Shown here piece by piece: positions 18,501 to 28,518 of a stretch of DNA of 32,677 nt (position 1 is the stretch's first letter; every line of letters begins with the position of its first letter). Both the position numbers and the translations under genes were made by a program. The notes below the pieces were generated by a model. It made no database searches. It saw only the letters and a list, made by a program, of their open reading frames with translations, and was not told the origin of the DNA. The DNA is taken from contig DUNF01000053.1 in NCBI GenBank assembly GCA_012839485.1, forward strand, positions 1 through 32,677, in the 5' to 3' direction. The DNA is from Acholeplasmataceae bacterium. GTDB taxonomy: Bacteria > Bacillota_I > Bacilli_A > ML615J-28 > CAG-698.

Positions 18501-19367
18501 ATGTTAATTGGAGCAATTGAAGCTGGTGGTACTAAATTCAAATGTGCTGTAGCAACATCAAGTGGTGTTATCTTACAAGATACTACTATTAAAACAACTA
18601 CAGTTGAAGAGACGATGGAAAAAGTAATCAAGTTTTTTCTTGCTTTTCCGATTAAAACGATGGGTGTTGGTTGTTTTGGCCCGATTTGTTTAGATCCTAG
18701 TGATGAAAGATACGGGATGATTTTAGATACACCAAAGAAGATTTGGGCTAATTATAATATTCTAAAGGCATTAAAAGATGCTCTTAAATGTAATGTCAAG
18801 ATAACTACTGATGTCAATGCCTCAGCTTTTGGTGAGTACTATTATGGCTATAAAAAGAAATTTCAAAACTTAGTTTATGTAACGATAGGTACGGGAATTG
18901 GTGGAGGAATTGTATATAATGGAAGTTTAGTTCAAGGTCATCATCATCCTGAAATAGGTCATATGACTTTAAAAAGAGATTCTAATGATAGCTATCCTAG
19001 TACTTGTCCTTTTCATAGTGATTGTTTTGAAGGATTAGCAAGTGGTATTAGTTTAGATAAAAGATACAATTTAAGCTATGATGAACTAGCTAAAAGAGAT
19101 GATTTATTAAGAAGAGAAGCTAATTATATCGCTCAAGGAATATATAATTTATATCTAACATTTGCACCTGATAAAATAATTATCGGTGGTGGAGTTAGTC
19201 ATCAAGAAAAGCTACTTCCTTTAGTAAGAGAAGAATTTGAAAAATTAAATAACAATTACTATACATATAAAGCAGTTAAAAGTGTTGATGAGTTAATTGT
19301 AAGTCCTACTTTAAAAGATAACTCAGCTTTATATGGGGCAATTGCTTTAGGGGTGATTGAGAAATGA
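18501..19367 (+). CDS. ROK-family sugar kinase (fructokinase-like)
   Basis: GAIEAGGTKFKCAV, GTGIGGGIVYNGSLVQG, zinc-type HPEIGHM...CPFHSDCFEGLASG; start ATG 18501 after AAAGGAGGA. Confidence 0.88.
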   Translation: MLIGAIEAGGTKFKCAVATSSGVILQDTTIKTTTVEETMEKVIKFFLAFPIKTMGVGCFGPICLDPSDERYGMILDTPKKIWANYNILKALKDALKCNVKITTDVNASAFGEYYYGYKKKFQNLVYVTIGTGIGGGIVYNGSLVQGHHHPEIGHMTLKRDSNDSYPSTCPFHSDCFEGLASGISLDKRYNLSYDELAKRDDLLRREANYIAQGIYNLYLTFAPDKIIIGGGVSHQEKLLPLVREEFEKLNNNYYTYKAVKSVDELIVSPTLKDNSALYGAIALGVIEK

Positions 19368-21664
19368 TGTTCGCAGAAGTTTTAGTTGACGTTAGAAATG
19401 CTAATACTGATACTTTATTTACTTATGAGATTCCTAAGCATTTTGAATCATATGTAGATATAGGAAGCAGAGTATTAGTTGAATTTGGATCTCGTCAAAT
19501 TATTGGTTATGTTATTAGAATTAGTGATGAAACTTCATATTCTGGTATGATTAAGGAAATTTTAGATGTTTATGATTTTGATAAACAGCTTACTGAAGAA
19601 CAAATTGATTTAGCTAAGATAATTTCAGATGAAACTAAAAGTTTACTTGTATCTTCTTTAGATCTAATGTATCCAGCATTTTTAAAAACTAAATATCGTA
19701 AATATTTAAAAGTGGTTCATTTAGAAAAACTAGATAGTAATGTAGCGATGCTTTTCCAAGGAAAATCAAAAATTGAATATAATAGTTCAATGCTTGATTA
19801 TAGTAGTCAAATTGCTAGAGAACTTAAAAAAGGAAACTTAGCTATTGAATATAACCACTATACTTATGGTAAAAATAAATATCAAAATATTTATTTTGTA
19901 AGCAAGAATAAAGATATTGAAAATTTAACAATCAAAAGAAAAAGGATTATTGAATATGTTTCAAATAATCCTGGTCAAACTATTGAAGAAATTAGTTTAA
20001 ATACTAATTCTAGTCATTTTTTAATTAATGATTTAAGAAAAGATGGCTTTTTAGAAGTAAGAGAAGTTATTAAAGAAGAAGATAATTTAAAGAAATTTCA
20101 AGCATCTCAAGTTACTTATAATCCTTTAGAACAAGATATTAAGGCAAAATATGAAGCTAATAAAAATAAACCTTATCTTTTAATAACTGATGATTTAGAG
20201 TTTAAGTATAAATTTTTAGAAGATGTTATTTCTAAAACTATTCTTTTAGATAAACAAGTGTTGATTTTAACAAAATCAATTATTCAATCTTTTGAAGTTT
20301 ATGATTTTTTAGAAAAAAGGTTAATTAATGCTAGGGTTTATTGTTTCAATTCTTCATTAAGTAACAATGAATATTTTGACAATTACATGCAAGTTAAGAA
20401 AGGTAATGTAGATGTAGTTGTAGGGACTATTTCTAGTAGTTTCTTACCTTTAGAAAAATTAGGTTTAATTGTGATTTTTGATGCAAATGATACTGCTTAT
20501 ATCAATGAGCAAAATCCTAAGTTTTCTACACTTAACGTTTTAAAATGGAGAATGGAATATCATAAAGCTGAACTAATATTAGTCAATGAAACTCTAAGTG
20601 TAGATGACTATGATAATTATTTAAAGAACAATTATATTTTATTAGAAAATTTAAAGAAAGAAAATGATAAATATACTTTAGTTAATTTAAGAAAAGAGAT
20701 AGCTAGGGTTAGTCCATTAATTTCTAACACTCTAAAGGAAAAGATTCAGGTTGCATTTAATAATAAAAAGATGGTAGCTTTAATTTTAAATCAAAAGAAT
20801 TATAGTGAAATGGTAATGTGTAATAATTGCTCTGAAGTTATTAAGTGTCCTAGTTGTAAGATAAGTTTATCTTACAATAAAAACAAGAATGAATTAAGTT
20901 GTAATTATTGTGATTATAAAGTATCTTATTCTAATTTAAAATGTCCTAGTTGTAATAGTAGCAAGTTAAGTTTCTTTAACTTAGGGCTAGAAAGTTTAGA
21001 AGAGGATTTAAAGAAATTTTATCCAGATAAAAAGTATTTATTGATTACTGCTGAGACAATGAGTAACTATAGTAAATATAGTGAGGCAGTACTAACGATT
21101 GAAGAACAAGCAGTAGATTTTATTATTGGGACTAATTTAGTTTTTGATTTACTTAATTATCCTAATATTAGTTTTGTAGCTTTAATTAACTCTGATAATA
21201 TTTTAAATTACGGAGATTATCGAGCGGCAGAAACTTTGTTTTTAAATATTGTTAAGGTATTAAATAAAGATAATTTGGGTTTAGTCTTACAAGGATATAA
21301 TTTAGATCATTATAGTATCACTTTAGGATTAAAAAATGATTATCAAAACTTTTATTTTCAAGAGATAAGGCAAAGGAATGCTTTAAATTATCCGCCAAAA
21401 TTAGAGATAATGAGATTAATTATTGGTGGTGATTATAGTAAGAGATATCATGCAGCTTACTATTTTCGTAAAGTATTTAGAAGTCTTTTTACCGATAGTG
21501 AAATATTAGGGCCTAAATATACGAGGAAATATCAAGGTATGCAATTAATAATTAAAACTAATGATTTTGAAAAGTTAAGTAAATTAATTGAGGAAGTAAA
21601 AGAGAAGTTTAAAAAAGACAATTTAGAGTTTATATTTGAAAGACATCCAAAAACTCTTTATTAG
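19364..21664 (+). CDS. priA: PriA primosomal protein N' homologue, predicted ATPase/helicase-inactive
   Basis: N-terminal 3'BD-like FAEVLVDVRNANTDTLFTYEIP; eight zinc-site cysteines; RQRNALNYPP; gmk-rpoZ-x-priA-fmt synteny; helicase motifs absent. Confidence 0.88.
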   Translation: MMFAEVLVDVRNANTDTLFTYEIPKHFESYVDIGSRVLVEFGSRQIIGYVIRISDETSYSGMIKEILDVYDFDKQLTEEQIDLAKIISDETKSLLVSSLDLMYPAFLKTKYRKYLKVVHLEKLDSNVAMLFQGKSKIEYNSSMLDYSSQIARELKKGNLAIEYNHYTYGKNKYQNIYFVSKNKDIENLTIKRKRIIEYVSNNPGQTIEEISLNTNSSHFLINDLRKDGFLEVREVIKEEDNLKKFQASQVTYNPLEQDIKAKYEANKNKPYLLITDDLEFKYKFLEDVISKTILLDKQVLILTKSIIQSFEVYDFLEKRLINARVYCFNSSLSNNEYFDNYMQVKKGNVDVVVGTISSSFLPLEKLGLIVIFDANDTAYINEQNPKFSTLNVLKWRMEYHKAELILVNETLSVDDYDNYLKNNYILLENLKKENDKYTLVNLRKEIARVSPLISNTLKEKIQVAFNNKKMVALILNQKNYSEMVMCNNCSEVIKCPSCKISLSYNKNKNELSCNYCDYKVSYSNLKCPSCNSSKLSFFNLGLESLEEDLKKFYPDKKYLLITAETMSNYSKYSEAVLTIEEQAVDFIIGTNLVFDLLNYPNISFVALINSDNILNYGDYRAAETLFLNIVKVLNKDNLGLVLQGYNLDHYSITLGLKNDYQNFYFQEIRQRNALNYPPKLEIMRLIIGGDYSKRYHAAYYFRKVFRSLFTDSEILGPKYTRKYQGMQLIIKTNDFEKLSKLIEEVKEKFKKDNLEFIFERHPKTLY

Positions 21665-21674
21665 GAGGAATGAT

Positions 21675-22604
21675 TTGAAAATTATATTTATGGGAACACC
21701 TGAATTTGCTGTTCCAGTTTTAGAAGAAATAAATAAGCATTTTGAAGTGGTGCTAGTAGTGACACAGCCTGATTCAAGAATTAGAAAAAAAATCGTTTAT
21801 AGCGAAGTAAAAATGAAAGCTTTAGAGTTAGGCTTGCCAGTTTTTCAACCTCTTAATATCAATAAAGAAAAAGATTATATATTAAATACAGAATGTGATT
21901 TAATTGTTACGGCTGCCTATGGCCAATTTTTAGGAAAAGCAATTTTAAATCATCCAAAGATTGCAGCAATTAATTGTCATGGGTCATTACTTCCTAAATA
22001 TCGTGGTGGAGCCCCAATTCAAAGAGCAATTATGAATGGGGACAAAGAAATCGGTGTTAGTATTATTTATATGACTAGCAAAATGGACGCAGGTAATATT
22101 CTAGCCAAAAAAGGAATTTCTTTACCTTTAGAATTGGGAGAAAAAGAAGCATTTGATGTTTTAAGCAATTTAGGTGCTAAGTTGATAGTTGAAGTTATTG
22201 AGAAACTAAAGCTAGAAAAACTTATTGGGGAAGAACAAAATGAAGAAGAAGTTACTTTTGCGCCGATTATAAGCAATGAAGACGAACTTGTTTCTTTTGA
22301 AAAAGAAGCTTATAAGGTGTATAATAAGATAAGAGCAATTAATTATTCTAAAGGTGCTTATTTTAATTTCAAGGAAGAAGTTTATAAAGTTTATCAAGCT
22401 AAACTGTATTTAAATAAAAAAGGTAATCCTGGAGAAATTATTGAGATTACCAAAGATGAAATAATTATTGCTTGCAAAGAAGGTGCAATTGGTTTATTAC
22501 TAATAAAACGCCAAGGTAAAAATACAACTCCAGTTAGAGATTTCTTAAACGGAAAAGGTAAAGAAATTTTTAAAATTGGAGAAATAATAGGAGGAGAAAG
22601 ATGA
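21675..22604 (+). CDS. fmt: Methionyl-tRNA formyltransferase (TTG start)
   Basis: MKIIFMGTPEFAVPVLE, NCHGSLLPKYRGGAPIQRAI; AGGAGGA before TTG 21675 (track start 21636 lies inside priA). Confidence 0.95.
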   Translation: MKIIFMGTPEFAVPVLEEINKHFEVVLVVTQPDSRIRKKIVYSEVKMKALELGLPVFQPLNINKEKDYILNTECDLIVTAAYGQFLGKAILNHPKIAAINCHGSLLPKYRGGAPIQRAIMNGDKEIGVSIIYMTSKMDAGNILAKKGISLPLELGEKEAFDVLSNLGAKLIVEVIEKLKLEKLIGEEQNEEEVTFAPIISNEDELVSFEKEAYKVYNKIRAINYSKGAYFNFKEEVYKVYQAKLYLNKKGNPGEIIEITKDEIIIACKEGAIGLLLIKRQGKNTTPVRDFLNGKGKEIFKIGEIIGGER

Positions 22605-23167
22605 AAGAGAAGAAGATTATTTATTCTCGTGAAGAAATGTTTAAAATGAATAAAAAGAAGCTTGAAGAAAGAGGAGTAACATTAGAAGATATTGCTTTAA
22701 TTGCTTATAAACAACAATCAAAGTATAATCCTGATATTGAGTTAAGTACTTGTTTGGAAAGTGTCGCTAAGATATTAACTTATCGTGATATTTTTCATGC
22801 TGTTCAATTAGGAATTGAAATAGATATTTTAACTGAACAAGGAAAACTATCTCAGCCAATGCAAGATATTCTAGCAGAAGATCTTGGGATGTTTGGAATT
22901 GATGAATTACTTGGTTTAAGTATAGCTTCTAATTATGGTGTTATTGGACAAACTAATTTTGGAGATATTGATGTAAATAAACCAGGGATTGTAGGCAAGT
23001 TAAACAAAGAGGGTAAAGGTGGAAAATGTCATACTTTCTTAGATGATATTGTAGGTGCACTTGCTGCAGCTGCAAGTACAAGAGTTGCCCAAATCCAAAG
23101 CGAAGAAGTAGCAGAACATGATCCTAATATCAAACAATTACAAATGGATTTAAAACAAAAAAAGTGA
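22601..23167 (+). CDS. pgpA: Phosphatidylglycerophosphatase A family protein (YutG/PgpA-like)
   Basis: FGIDELLGLSIASNYGVIGQTNFGDIDVNKPGIV...CHTFLDDIVGALAAAASTRVA. Confidence 0.85.
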   Translation: MKEKKIIYSREEMFKMNKKKLEERGVTLEDIALIAYKQQSKYNPDIELSTCLESVAKILTYRDIFHAVQLGIEIDILTEQGKLSQPMQDILAEDLGMFGIDELLGLSIASNYGVIGQTNFGDIDVNKPGIVGKLNKEGKGGKCHTFLDDIVGALAAAASTRVAQIQSEEVAEHDPNIKQLQMDLKQKK

Positions 23168-23184
23168 GATTAACTCACTTTTTT
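23158..23184. terminator. Bidirectional terminator
   Basis: AAAAAGTGAG-ATTAA-CTCACTTTTTT between convergent genes. Confidence 0.87.
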
Positions 23185-23848
23185 ATTTATGGTTATTAAC
23201 TAATTTAGCAAATGTGTCAAAGATGATTTTGCTAGGTTCGTTATCTTGTTGCATTTCAGGATGCCATTGGATACCAATAATTGGTAGCGTTTTGTGAATA
23301 ATGGCTTCATTAGTACCATCTTCGTGTTTAGCAATCTCTATAAAATCTGGTGCGATTTTTTTAAGTGCTTGGTGATGATAACTATTTACTTTTATTTCTT
23401 TTTTAAAGTTTAATAATCTATTGGGTACTGTATGAACTACGTGATTTTCTTTAATCCCTGAATGACTTTTACCAATGTCTTGATATAGGCTTCCACCAGC
23501 AAAAACATTAATTGATTGATGACCTCTACAAATACCTAAAAGAGGTTTTTTGCTTTTTAGAGCATATTCAACAACAATCTTATCTAAATCATCTAGTTCT
23601 TTCATAACATCTTTTGATTCACCGGTATTTATTTCGCCAAAATGAACAGGGTCAATATCATCTCCACCTGTTATTAAAAATCCATCACATTTTTCTAGTA
23701 AACTTTCAGTATTTTCATTTTCTAGCGTAAGCATAATTACTAAAAATCCTCTGTTTAATAATGCCCTAACATAACGGCGGTTTACAAATTCTTTAGCTGT
23801 TGTACCTTCATAAATAATTCTTGGAGTTACAGCGATAACTTTCTGCAT
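23183..23848 (-). CDS. Class-I glutamine amidotransferase, gamma-glutamyl-GABA hydrolase-like (peptidase C26)
   Basis: LLGICRGHQSINVFAGGSLYQDI, ITGGDDIDPVHFGE, IGIQWHPEMQ. Confidence 0.9.
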   Translation of the reverse strand: MQKVIAVTPRIIYEGTTAKEFVNRRYVRALLNRGFLVIMLTLENENTESLLEKCDGFLITGGDDIDPVHFGEINTGESKDVMKELDDLDKIVVEYALKSKKPLLGICRGHQSINVFAGGSLYQDIGKSHSGIKENHVVHTVPNRLLNFKKEIKVNSYHHQALKKIAPDFIEIAKHEDGTNEAIIHKTLPIIGIQWHPEMQQDNEPSKIIFDTFAKLVNNHK

Positions 23849-23971
23849 AATCTTAAATCTACCTCCTTAAATAAGTATAATATAATTATATTATAAATAT
23901 ATCTTAAAATCAAGTTTTTTAATGGCAAAATGAAAGCATAATTGGTATAATAATAAACAAGAGGTATTGTT

Positions 23972-25162
23972 ATGGAAAGTATTAGAAAAATATTTCAAGT
24001 AGGTTATGGGCCATCAAGTTCACATACAATTGGGCCTACTAAAGCAGCTACAATCTTTAAAGAAAAAAATAAAGAAGCTGATAAATTTACAGTTGATTTA
24101 TATGGTTCAATTGCCTTAACAGGAAAAGGGCATTTAACTGATAAAGCTTTATACAGAGTTTTTGGTGAAGATTTAGAAATTAAATTTGATTTTGATACTC
24201 ACTATGATTTTCATCCTAATGGTTTAAAGTTTTATGCATATAAAGAAGGTAAATTAATTGATGAATGGTTAATTTTTTCTATTGGCGGTGGAGAGTTAAA
24301 AGAGCTAGGTCATAAAGAAACGATCGATTGCAAAGAAATATATGAGCAAACTACCTTTAATGAAATTTTGGAATATTGTAAAGAACATCATTTATCTTTA
24401 TTTGAATATATTATTAAGCATGAAGACAAAGATATTTTAGAGTTTGCGAAGGGTATCTTAAAAGCAATGTTTGATAGTGTTGAAAGAGGAAGAAATAAAG
24501 AAGGAAAATTATCTGCTCAAAACAAATTATTTGTGAAGAGAAAGTCTAAAGAGTATTATGATAGATATAAAAAATCAGGAGATTTTGATGTTTTAGTTAT
24601 GAGTAATGCTTTAGCTGTAGCAGAAGAAAACGCAGAAGGCGGAACAGTAGTTACTGCGCCTACTTGTGGTTCAAGTGGGGTTATGCCTGGTGTATTAAAA
24701 GCATACTATGATACAAAAAGATTTAGTTTAGATGAAATTGTAAGAGCATTATTAGTTGGTGGGTTAGTAGGTAACTTAATTAAAACTAATGGTTCAATCT
24801 CAGGAGCTGAAGTTGGCTGTCAAGGTGAGATTGGTAGTGCATGTAGTATGACTGCAGCAGCAGTATTACAACTATTTGGTGCAAGTAATGACATTATTGA
24901 ATATGGCGCAGAGATAGCATTAGAACATCATTTAGGATTAACTTGTGATCCAGTTTTGGGATATGTTTTAATACCTTGTATTGAGCGTAATGCTATAGCA
25001 GCATTAAGAGCAATTGATGCAGCTAAATATGCTTATTTAAGCGATGGAACTCATTATATTACTTTTGATATGGCAGTTAATTCAATGATGGAAACAGGAA
25101 AAGATTTAAAGGCTGAATATAAAGAAACAGGTATTGGCGGGTTAGCTAAACATATTAAATAA
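23972..25162 (+). CDS. sdaA: L-serine dehydratase, Fe-S dependent, single chain
   Basis: [63 protein letters not shown]. Confidence 0.93.
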   Translation: MESIRKIFQVGYGPSSSHTIGPTKAATIFKEKNKEADKFTVDLYGSIALTGKGHLTDKALYRVFGEDLEIKFDFDTHYDFHPNGLKFYAYKEGKLIDEWLIFSIGGGELKELGHKETIDCKEIYEQTTFNEILEYCKEHHLSLFEYIIKHEDKDILEFAKGILKAMFDSVERGRNKEGKLSAQNKLFVKRKSKEYYDRYKKSGDFDVLVMSNALAVAEENAEGGTVVTAPTCGSSGVMPGVLKAYYDTKRFSLDEIVRALLVGGLVGNLIKTNGSISGAEVGCQGEIGSACSMTAAAVLQLFGASNDIIEYGAEIALEHHLGLTCDPVLGYVLIPCIERNAIAALRAIDAAKYAYLSDGTHYITFDMAVNSMMETGKDLKAEYKETGIGGLAKHIK

Positions 25163-25185
25163 TAATAGATTATTTTGGAGAAGAC

Positions 25186-26421
25186 ATGAAGAAATTAAGA
25201 GAAGATAAAGAAATATATAAGTTTATAAAATTAGAAAAAGAAAGACAAGAAAATCATATTGAGTTAATTGCTAGTGAGAACTTTACCTCCAGTGCTGTAT
25301 TAGAAGCACAAGGAAGTATTCTTACAAATAAATACGCTGAAGGCTATCCGGGTAATAGATATTATGGAGGCTGTATCTATGTAGATGAGATAGAAAATAT
25401 TGCAAGAGAAAGAGCTAAGAAATTGTTTAATGCTAAGTATGCAAATGTACAGCCACATTCTGGCTCTCAAGCTAATGCTGCTGTATTTCAAGCATTAATT
25501 AAACCAGGTGATGTAGTTTTAGGAATGGATTTATCTGCTGGTGGTCATTTAACTCATGGTCATAAATTAAACTTTTCTGGGCTTTTATACGATATTCATA
25601 GTTATGGTGTAGATAAAGAAACTGAAACTATTAATTATGAAAAAGTATTAGAGATAGCAAAAGAAATCAAACCTAAAATGATTATTGCTGGGGCTAGTGC
25701 CTATTCAAGAATAATTGATTTTAAAAAGTTTAGAGAAATAGCAGATGAAGTTGGAGCTTATTTGTTTGTAGATATGGCGCATATTGCTGGTTTAGTTGCA
25801 GCAGGTTTACACCCAACACCTGTTGGCTATGCTCATGTTGTATCAGGAACAACTCATAAAACTTTAAGAGGGCCAAGAGGAGGTTTTATTCTTACAAACG
25901 ATGAAGAAATAGCAAAGAAAATTGATCGTAGCGTTTTTCCAGGAACACAAGGTGGACCTTTAATGCATGTTATTGCTGCAAAAGCTGTTTCTTTTAAAGA
26001 AGCATTAGATCCTTCTTTTAAGAAATATCAAAAGCAAGTTTTAGTAAATGCAAAAGCAATGGCAGATGAGTTTACTAAGTTAGGTTATAGAGTAATAAGC
26101 AAAACAACTGATAATCATTTACTTATGGTAGATGTAAAAGGAAAGTTAGGAATAACTGGACTTGACGCAGAGAATATTTTAGGAAAAGTAAATATTACTT
26201 GTAATAAAAATGCCATTCCTTTTGAAACGGAAAAACTAAAGTTTACTAGTGGTTTAAGATTTGGCTCTGCTGCAATGACAACTAGAGGATTTAAAGAAGA
26301 AGAAATGATAAAAGTTGTTCATTTGATTGATGCTGCTTTAAAAGCAAAGAATCAAGAAACGTTAGAGAAAATAAAAAAAGAAGTTGTTTCACTTCTTGAT
26401 AAATTTCCTTTATATAAATAA
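25186..26421 (+). CDS. glyA: Serine hydroxymethyltransferase
   Basis: [55 protein letters not shown]. Confidence 0.97.
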   Translation: MKKLREDKEIYKFIKLEKERQENHIELIASENFTSSAVLEAQGSILTNKYAEGYPGNRYYGGCIYVDEIENIARERAKKLFNAKYANVQPHSGSQANAAVFQALIKPGDVVLGMDLSAGGHLTHGHKLNFSGLLYDIHSYGVDKETETINYEKVLEIAKEIKPKMIIAGASAYSRIIDFKKFREIADEVGAYLFVDMAHIAGLVAAGLHPTPVGYAHVVSGTTHKTLRGPRGGFILTNDEEIAKKIDRSVFPGTQGGPLMHVIAAKAVSFKEALDPSFKKYQKQVLVNAKAMADEFTKLGYRVISKTTDNHLLMVDVKGKLGITGLDAENILGKVNITCNKNAIPFETEKLKFTSGLRFGSAAMTTRGFKEEEMIKVVHLIDAALKAKNQETLEKIKKEVVSLLDKFPLYK

Positions 26422-26449
26422 AAATAGATTGCAAGCAATCTATTTTTTT
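26421..26449. terminator. Bidirectional terminator between glyA and coaD
   Basis: AAAATAGATTGC-AA-GCAATCTATTTTTTT. Confidence 0.88.
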
Positions 26450-26928
26450 CTTTCTCTAATTGTTTTAGAAATATATTCACTTAAATGTTTTGGTACATAT
26501 AAAGAAATATCACTATTGAAAATAGCTAATTCTTTAATAGCTGTACTTGATAAAAACAAATTATCTCTTGATGGGAAAAAGAAAACAGTATCGATTGTAT
26601 TATCAATTGAACGATTAAATTGGAATCTTGTTAGTTCATCTTGATAATCATTATAGTTTCTTACTCCCCTTACAATTGCATTTGCTTTTTTCTCTTTTGC
26701 ACATTGTAAGATTAGTTTATCACTTAGTTCGCATTTAACATTCTTTAAGTGTTTAGTAGCCTTATTTAATAAATCTAATCTTTCTTCATTAGTAAAGGTA
26801 TAATTTTTATTTGGGTTAATTGATACTATTACATAAACAGTGTCAAAAATTTTAGAAGCTCTTTCGATAATTTCTAAGTGTCCGTTAGATACGGGATCAA
26901 AAGAACCTGGATAAATACATATACTCAT
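26440..26928 (-). CDS. coaD: Phosphopantetheine adenylyltransferase
   Basis: MSICIYPGSFDPVSNGHLEIIERASKIFD, AIVRGVRNYNDYQDE, STAIKELA. Confidence 0.96.
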   Translation of the reverse strand: MSICIYPGSFDPVSNGHLEIIERASKIFDTVYVIVSINPNKNYTFTNEERLDLLNKATKHLKNVKCELSDKLILQCAKEKKANAIVRGVRNYNDYQDELTRFQFNRSIDNTIDTVFFFPSRDNLFLSSTAIKELAIFNSDISLYVPKHLSEYISKTIRERKK

Positions 26929-26997
26929 ATTAGTTCTCCTTTTCGTATATTATACCACAAATTAATAAATTATGAAATAAATATCAAGTAAAAAGCA

Positions 26998-27026
26998 TTG
27001 AGGATATTAAAATTGTGTGATATAAT
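26998..27026 (+). promoter_or_regulatory. Promoter of gltX
   Basis: TTGAGG-N17-TATAAT. Confidence 0.65.
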
Positions 27027-27053
27027 ATATAAAGAAATAAAAAGGTGATATTT

Positions 27054-28505
27054 ATGGAAAAGAAAGAAGTAAGAACAAGATTTGCACCTAGCCCTACAGG
27101 CTTTATGCATATTGGTAATTTAAGATCAGCATTATATGGTTATTTGTTTGTAAAGAAACATAATGGTCAAATGATTTTAAGAATCGAAGATACTGATGTA
27201 GAACGATATGTAAAGGGTGCAGTAGAAGTAATTTATAAGACTTGTGATGAAGCAGGTGTGATTTTTGATGAAGGGCCACGTGAAGGTGGACCTTATGGAC
27301 CATATGTTCAAAGTGAAAGAAAGCCTATCTATTTAGAACATGCTAAAAAGCTTGTTGAACAAGGAGATGCTTATTATTGCTTTTGTGATAAAGAAAGACT
27401 AGAAACAGTTACTTTTATGGGAACTAAACGCTATGATAAACATTGTTTAAGCTTAAGCAAAGAAGAAGTTCAAAGAAGACTTGATGCAGGTGAACCTTAC
27501 GTTATTCGTCAAAATATCCCAATTGAAGGAGAGTCTAGTTATACTGACCTTGTTTTTGGGGAGATTACAGTTCCAAATAAAGATATGGAAGATAACATTT
27601 TAATTAAATCAGATGGTATGCCTACATATAATTTTGCTCATGTAATTGATGATCATTTAATGCATGTTACTTATGTCATTAGAGGAAATGAATATTTATC
27701 ATCTACGCCAAAATATAATTTATTATATGATGCATTTGGGTGGGAAAAACCTCAATATATTCACTTAACCCAAATTATGAAAGATGAAACAAGAAAGTTA
27801 AGTAAAAGACATGGCGATGCTAACTTTGATGACTTTATTAGAAAAGGTTATTTACCTCATGCAATTGTAAACTATATCGCTTTATTAGGTTGGAGTCCTA
27901 AAGGAACACAAGAAAAATTTACTATGCAAGAGTTAATTGAAAACTTTTCAGTTGAAGGTTTATCTAAATCAAATAGTATTTTTGATGAAAAGAAGATGGC
28001 ATGGTTAAATGGTGAATATATTAAAGAGCTAAGTTTTGAAGAATTTTATAAATATGCTTTGCCATATTTTGAAAAATCTAGCATTAAGGGTCGCTATGAT
28101 TATGAACCATTTGCAAGACTTCTTCAAACAAGAATTGAAATCTTTAGCGAGATTCCAGAAAAGGTAAAGTTTATTGATGAATATCAAAGGTTTCCAAGCG
28201 AGAAATATGAAAATCAAAGATTCAAAATTGATCAAGAACTCGCTTATAATATTTTAAAGAGTTATTTAGAAAAAGCAGAAAAAATAGACTTTTCTGAAGA
28301 TGCTTGGAAAGAATTAGTGAAGGAAATAGCTGATTTATATCAGCTAAAACAAGGTGCTGTTTACTCTACAATGAGATGGGCGATTTCTGGTGTTGATGTA
28401 ACTCCAGGAGGGTTTGTAGAGATAGCAGTAATATTAGGAAAAGAAAAGTCAATTGAAAGATTAAAGCAATCTTTTGCTTGGCTAAAAGAAGATTTAGGAA
28501 AGTAA
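27054..28505 (+). CDS. gltX: Glutamyl-tRNA synthetase
   Basis: RFAPSPTGFMHIGNLRSALYG (HIGH-type), KLSKRHGD (KMSKS-type); start ATG 27054 after AAGGTGAT. Confidence 0.96.
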   Translation: MEKKEVRTRFAPSPTGFMHIGNLRSALYGYLFVKKHNGQMILRIEDTDVERYVKGAVEVIYKTCDEAGVIFDEGPREGGPYGPYVQSERKPIYLEHAKKLVEQGDAYYCFCDKERLETVTFMGTKRYDKHCLSLSKEEVQRRLDAGEPYVIRQNIPIEGESSYTDLVFGEITVPNKDMEDNILIKSDGMPTYNFAHVIDDHLMHVTYVIRGNEYLSSTPKYNLLYDAFGWEKPQYIHLTQIMKDETRKLSKRHGDANFDDFIRKGYLPHAIVNYIALLGWSPKGTQEKFTMQELIENFSVEGLSKSNSIFDEKKMAWLNGEYIKELSFEEFYKYALPYFEKSSIKGRYDYEPFARLLQTRIEIFSEIPEKVKFIDEYQRFPSEKYENQRFKIDQELAYNILKSYLEKAEKIDFSEDAWKELVKEIADLYQLKQGAVYSTMRWAISGVDVTPGGFVEIAVILGKEKSIERLKQSFAWLKEDLGK

Positions 28506-28518
28506 AGGGGAGATTACT

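Noticed and set aside
23972-26421. sdaA-glyA adjacency as a novel serine-utilisation system
   Set aside because: Two common serine enzymes next to each other; nothing beyond ordinary metabolic clustering is visible.
26384-26644. Plus-strand 86-aa ORF
   Set aside because: Antisense to coaD and overlapping the glyA end; low-complexity translation, no ribosome-binding site.
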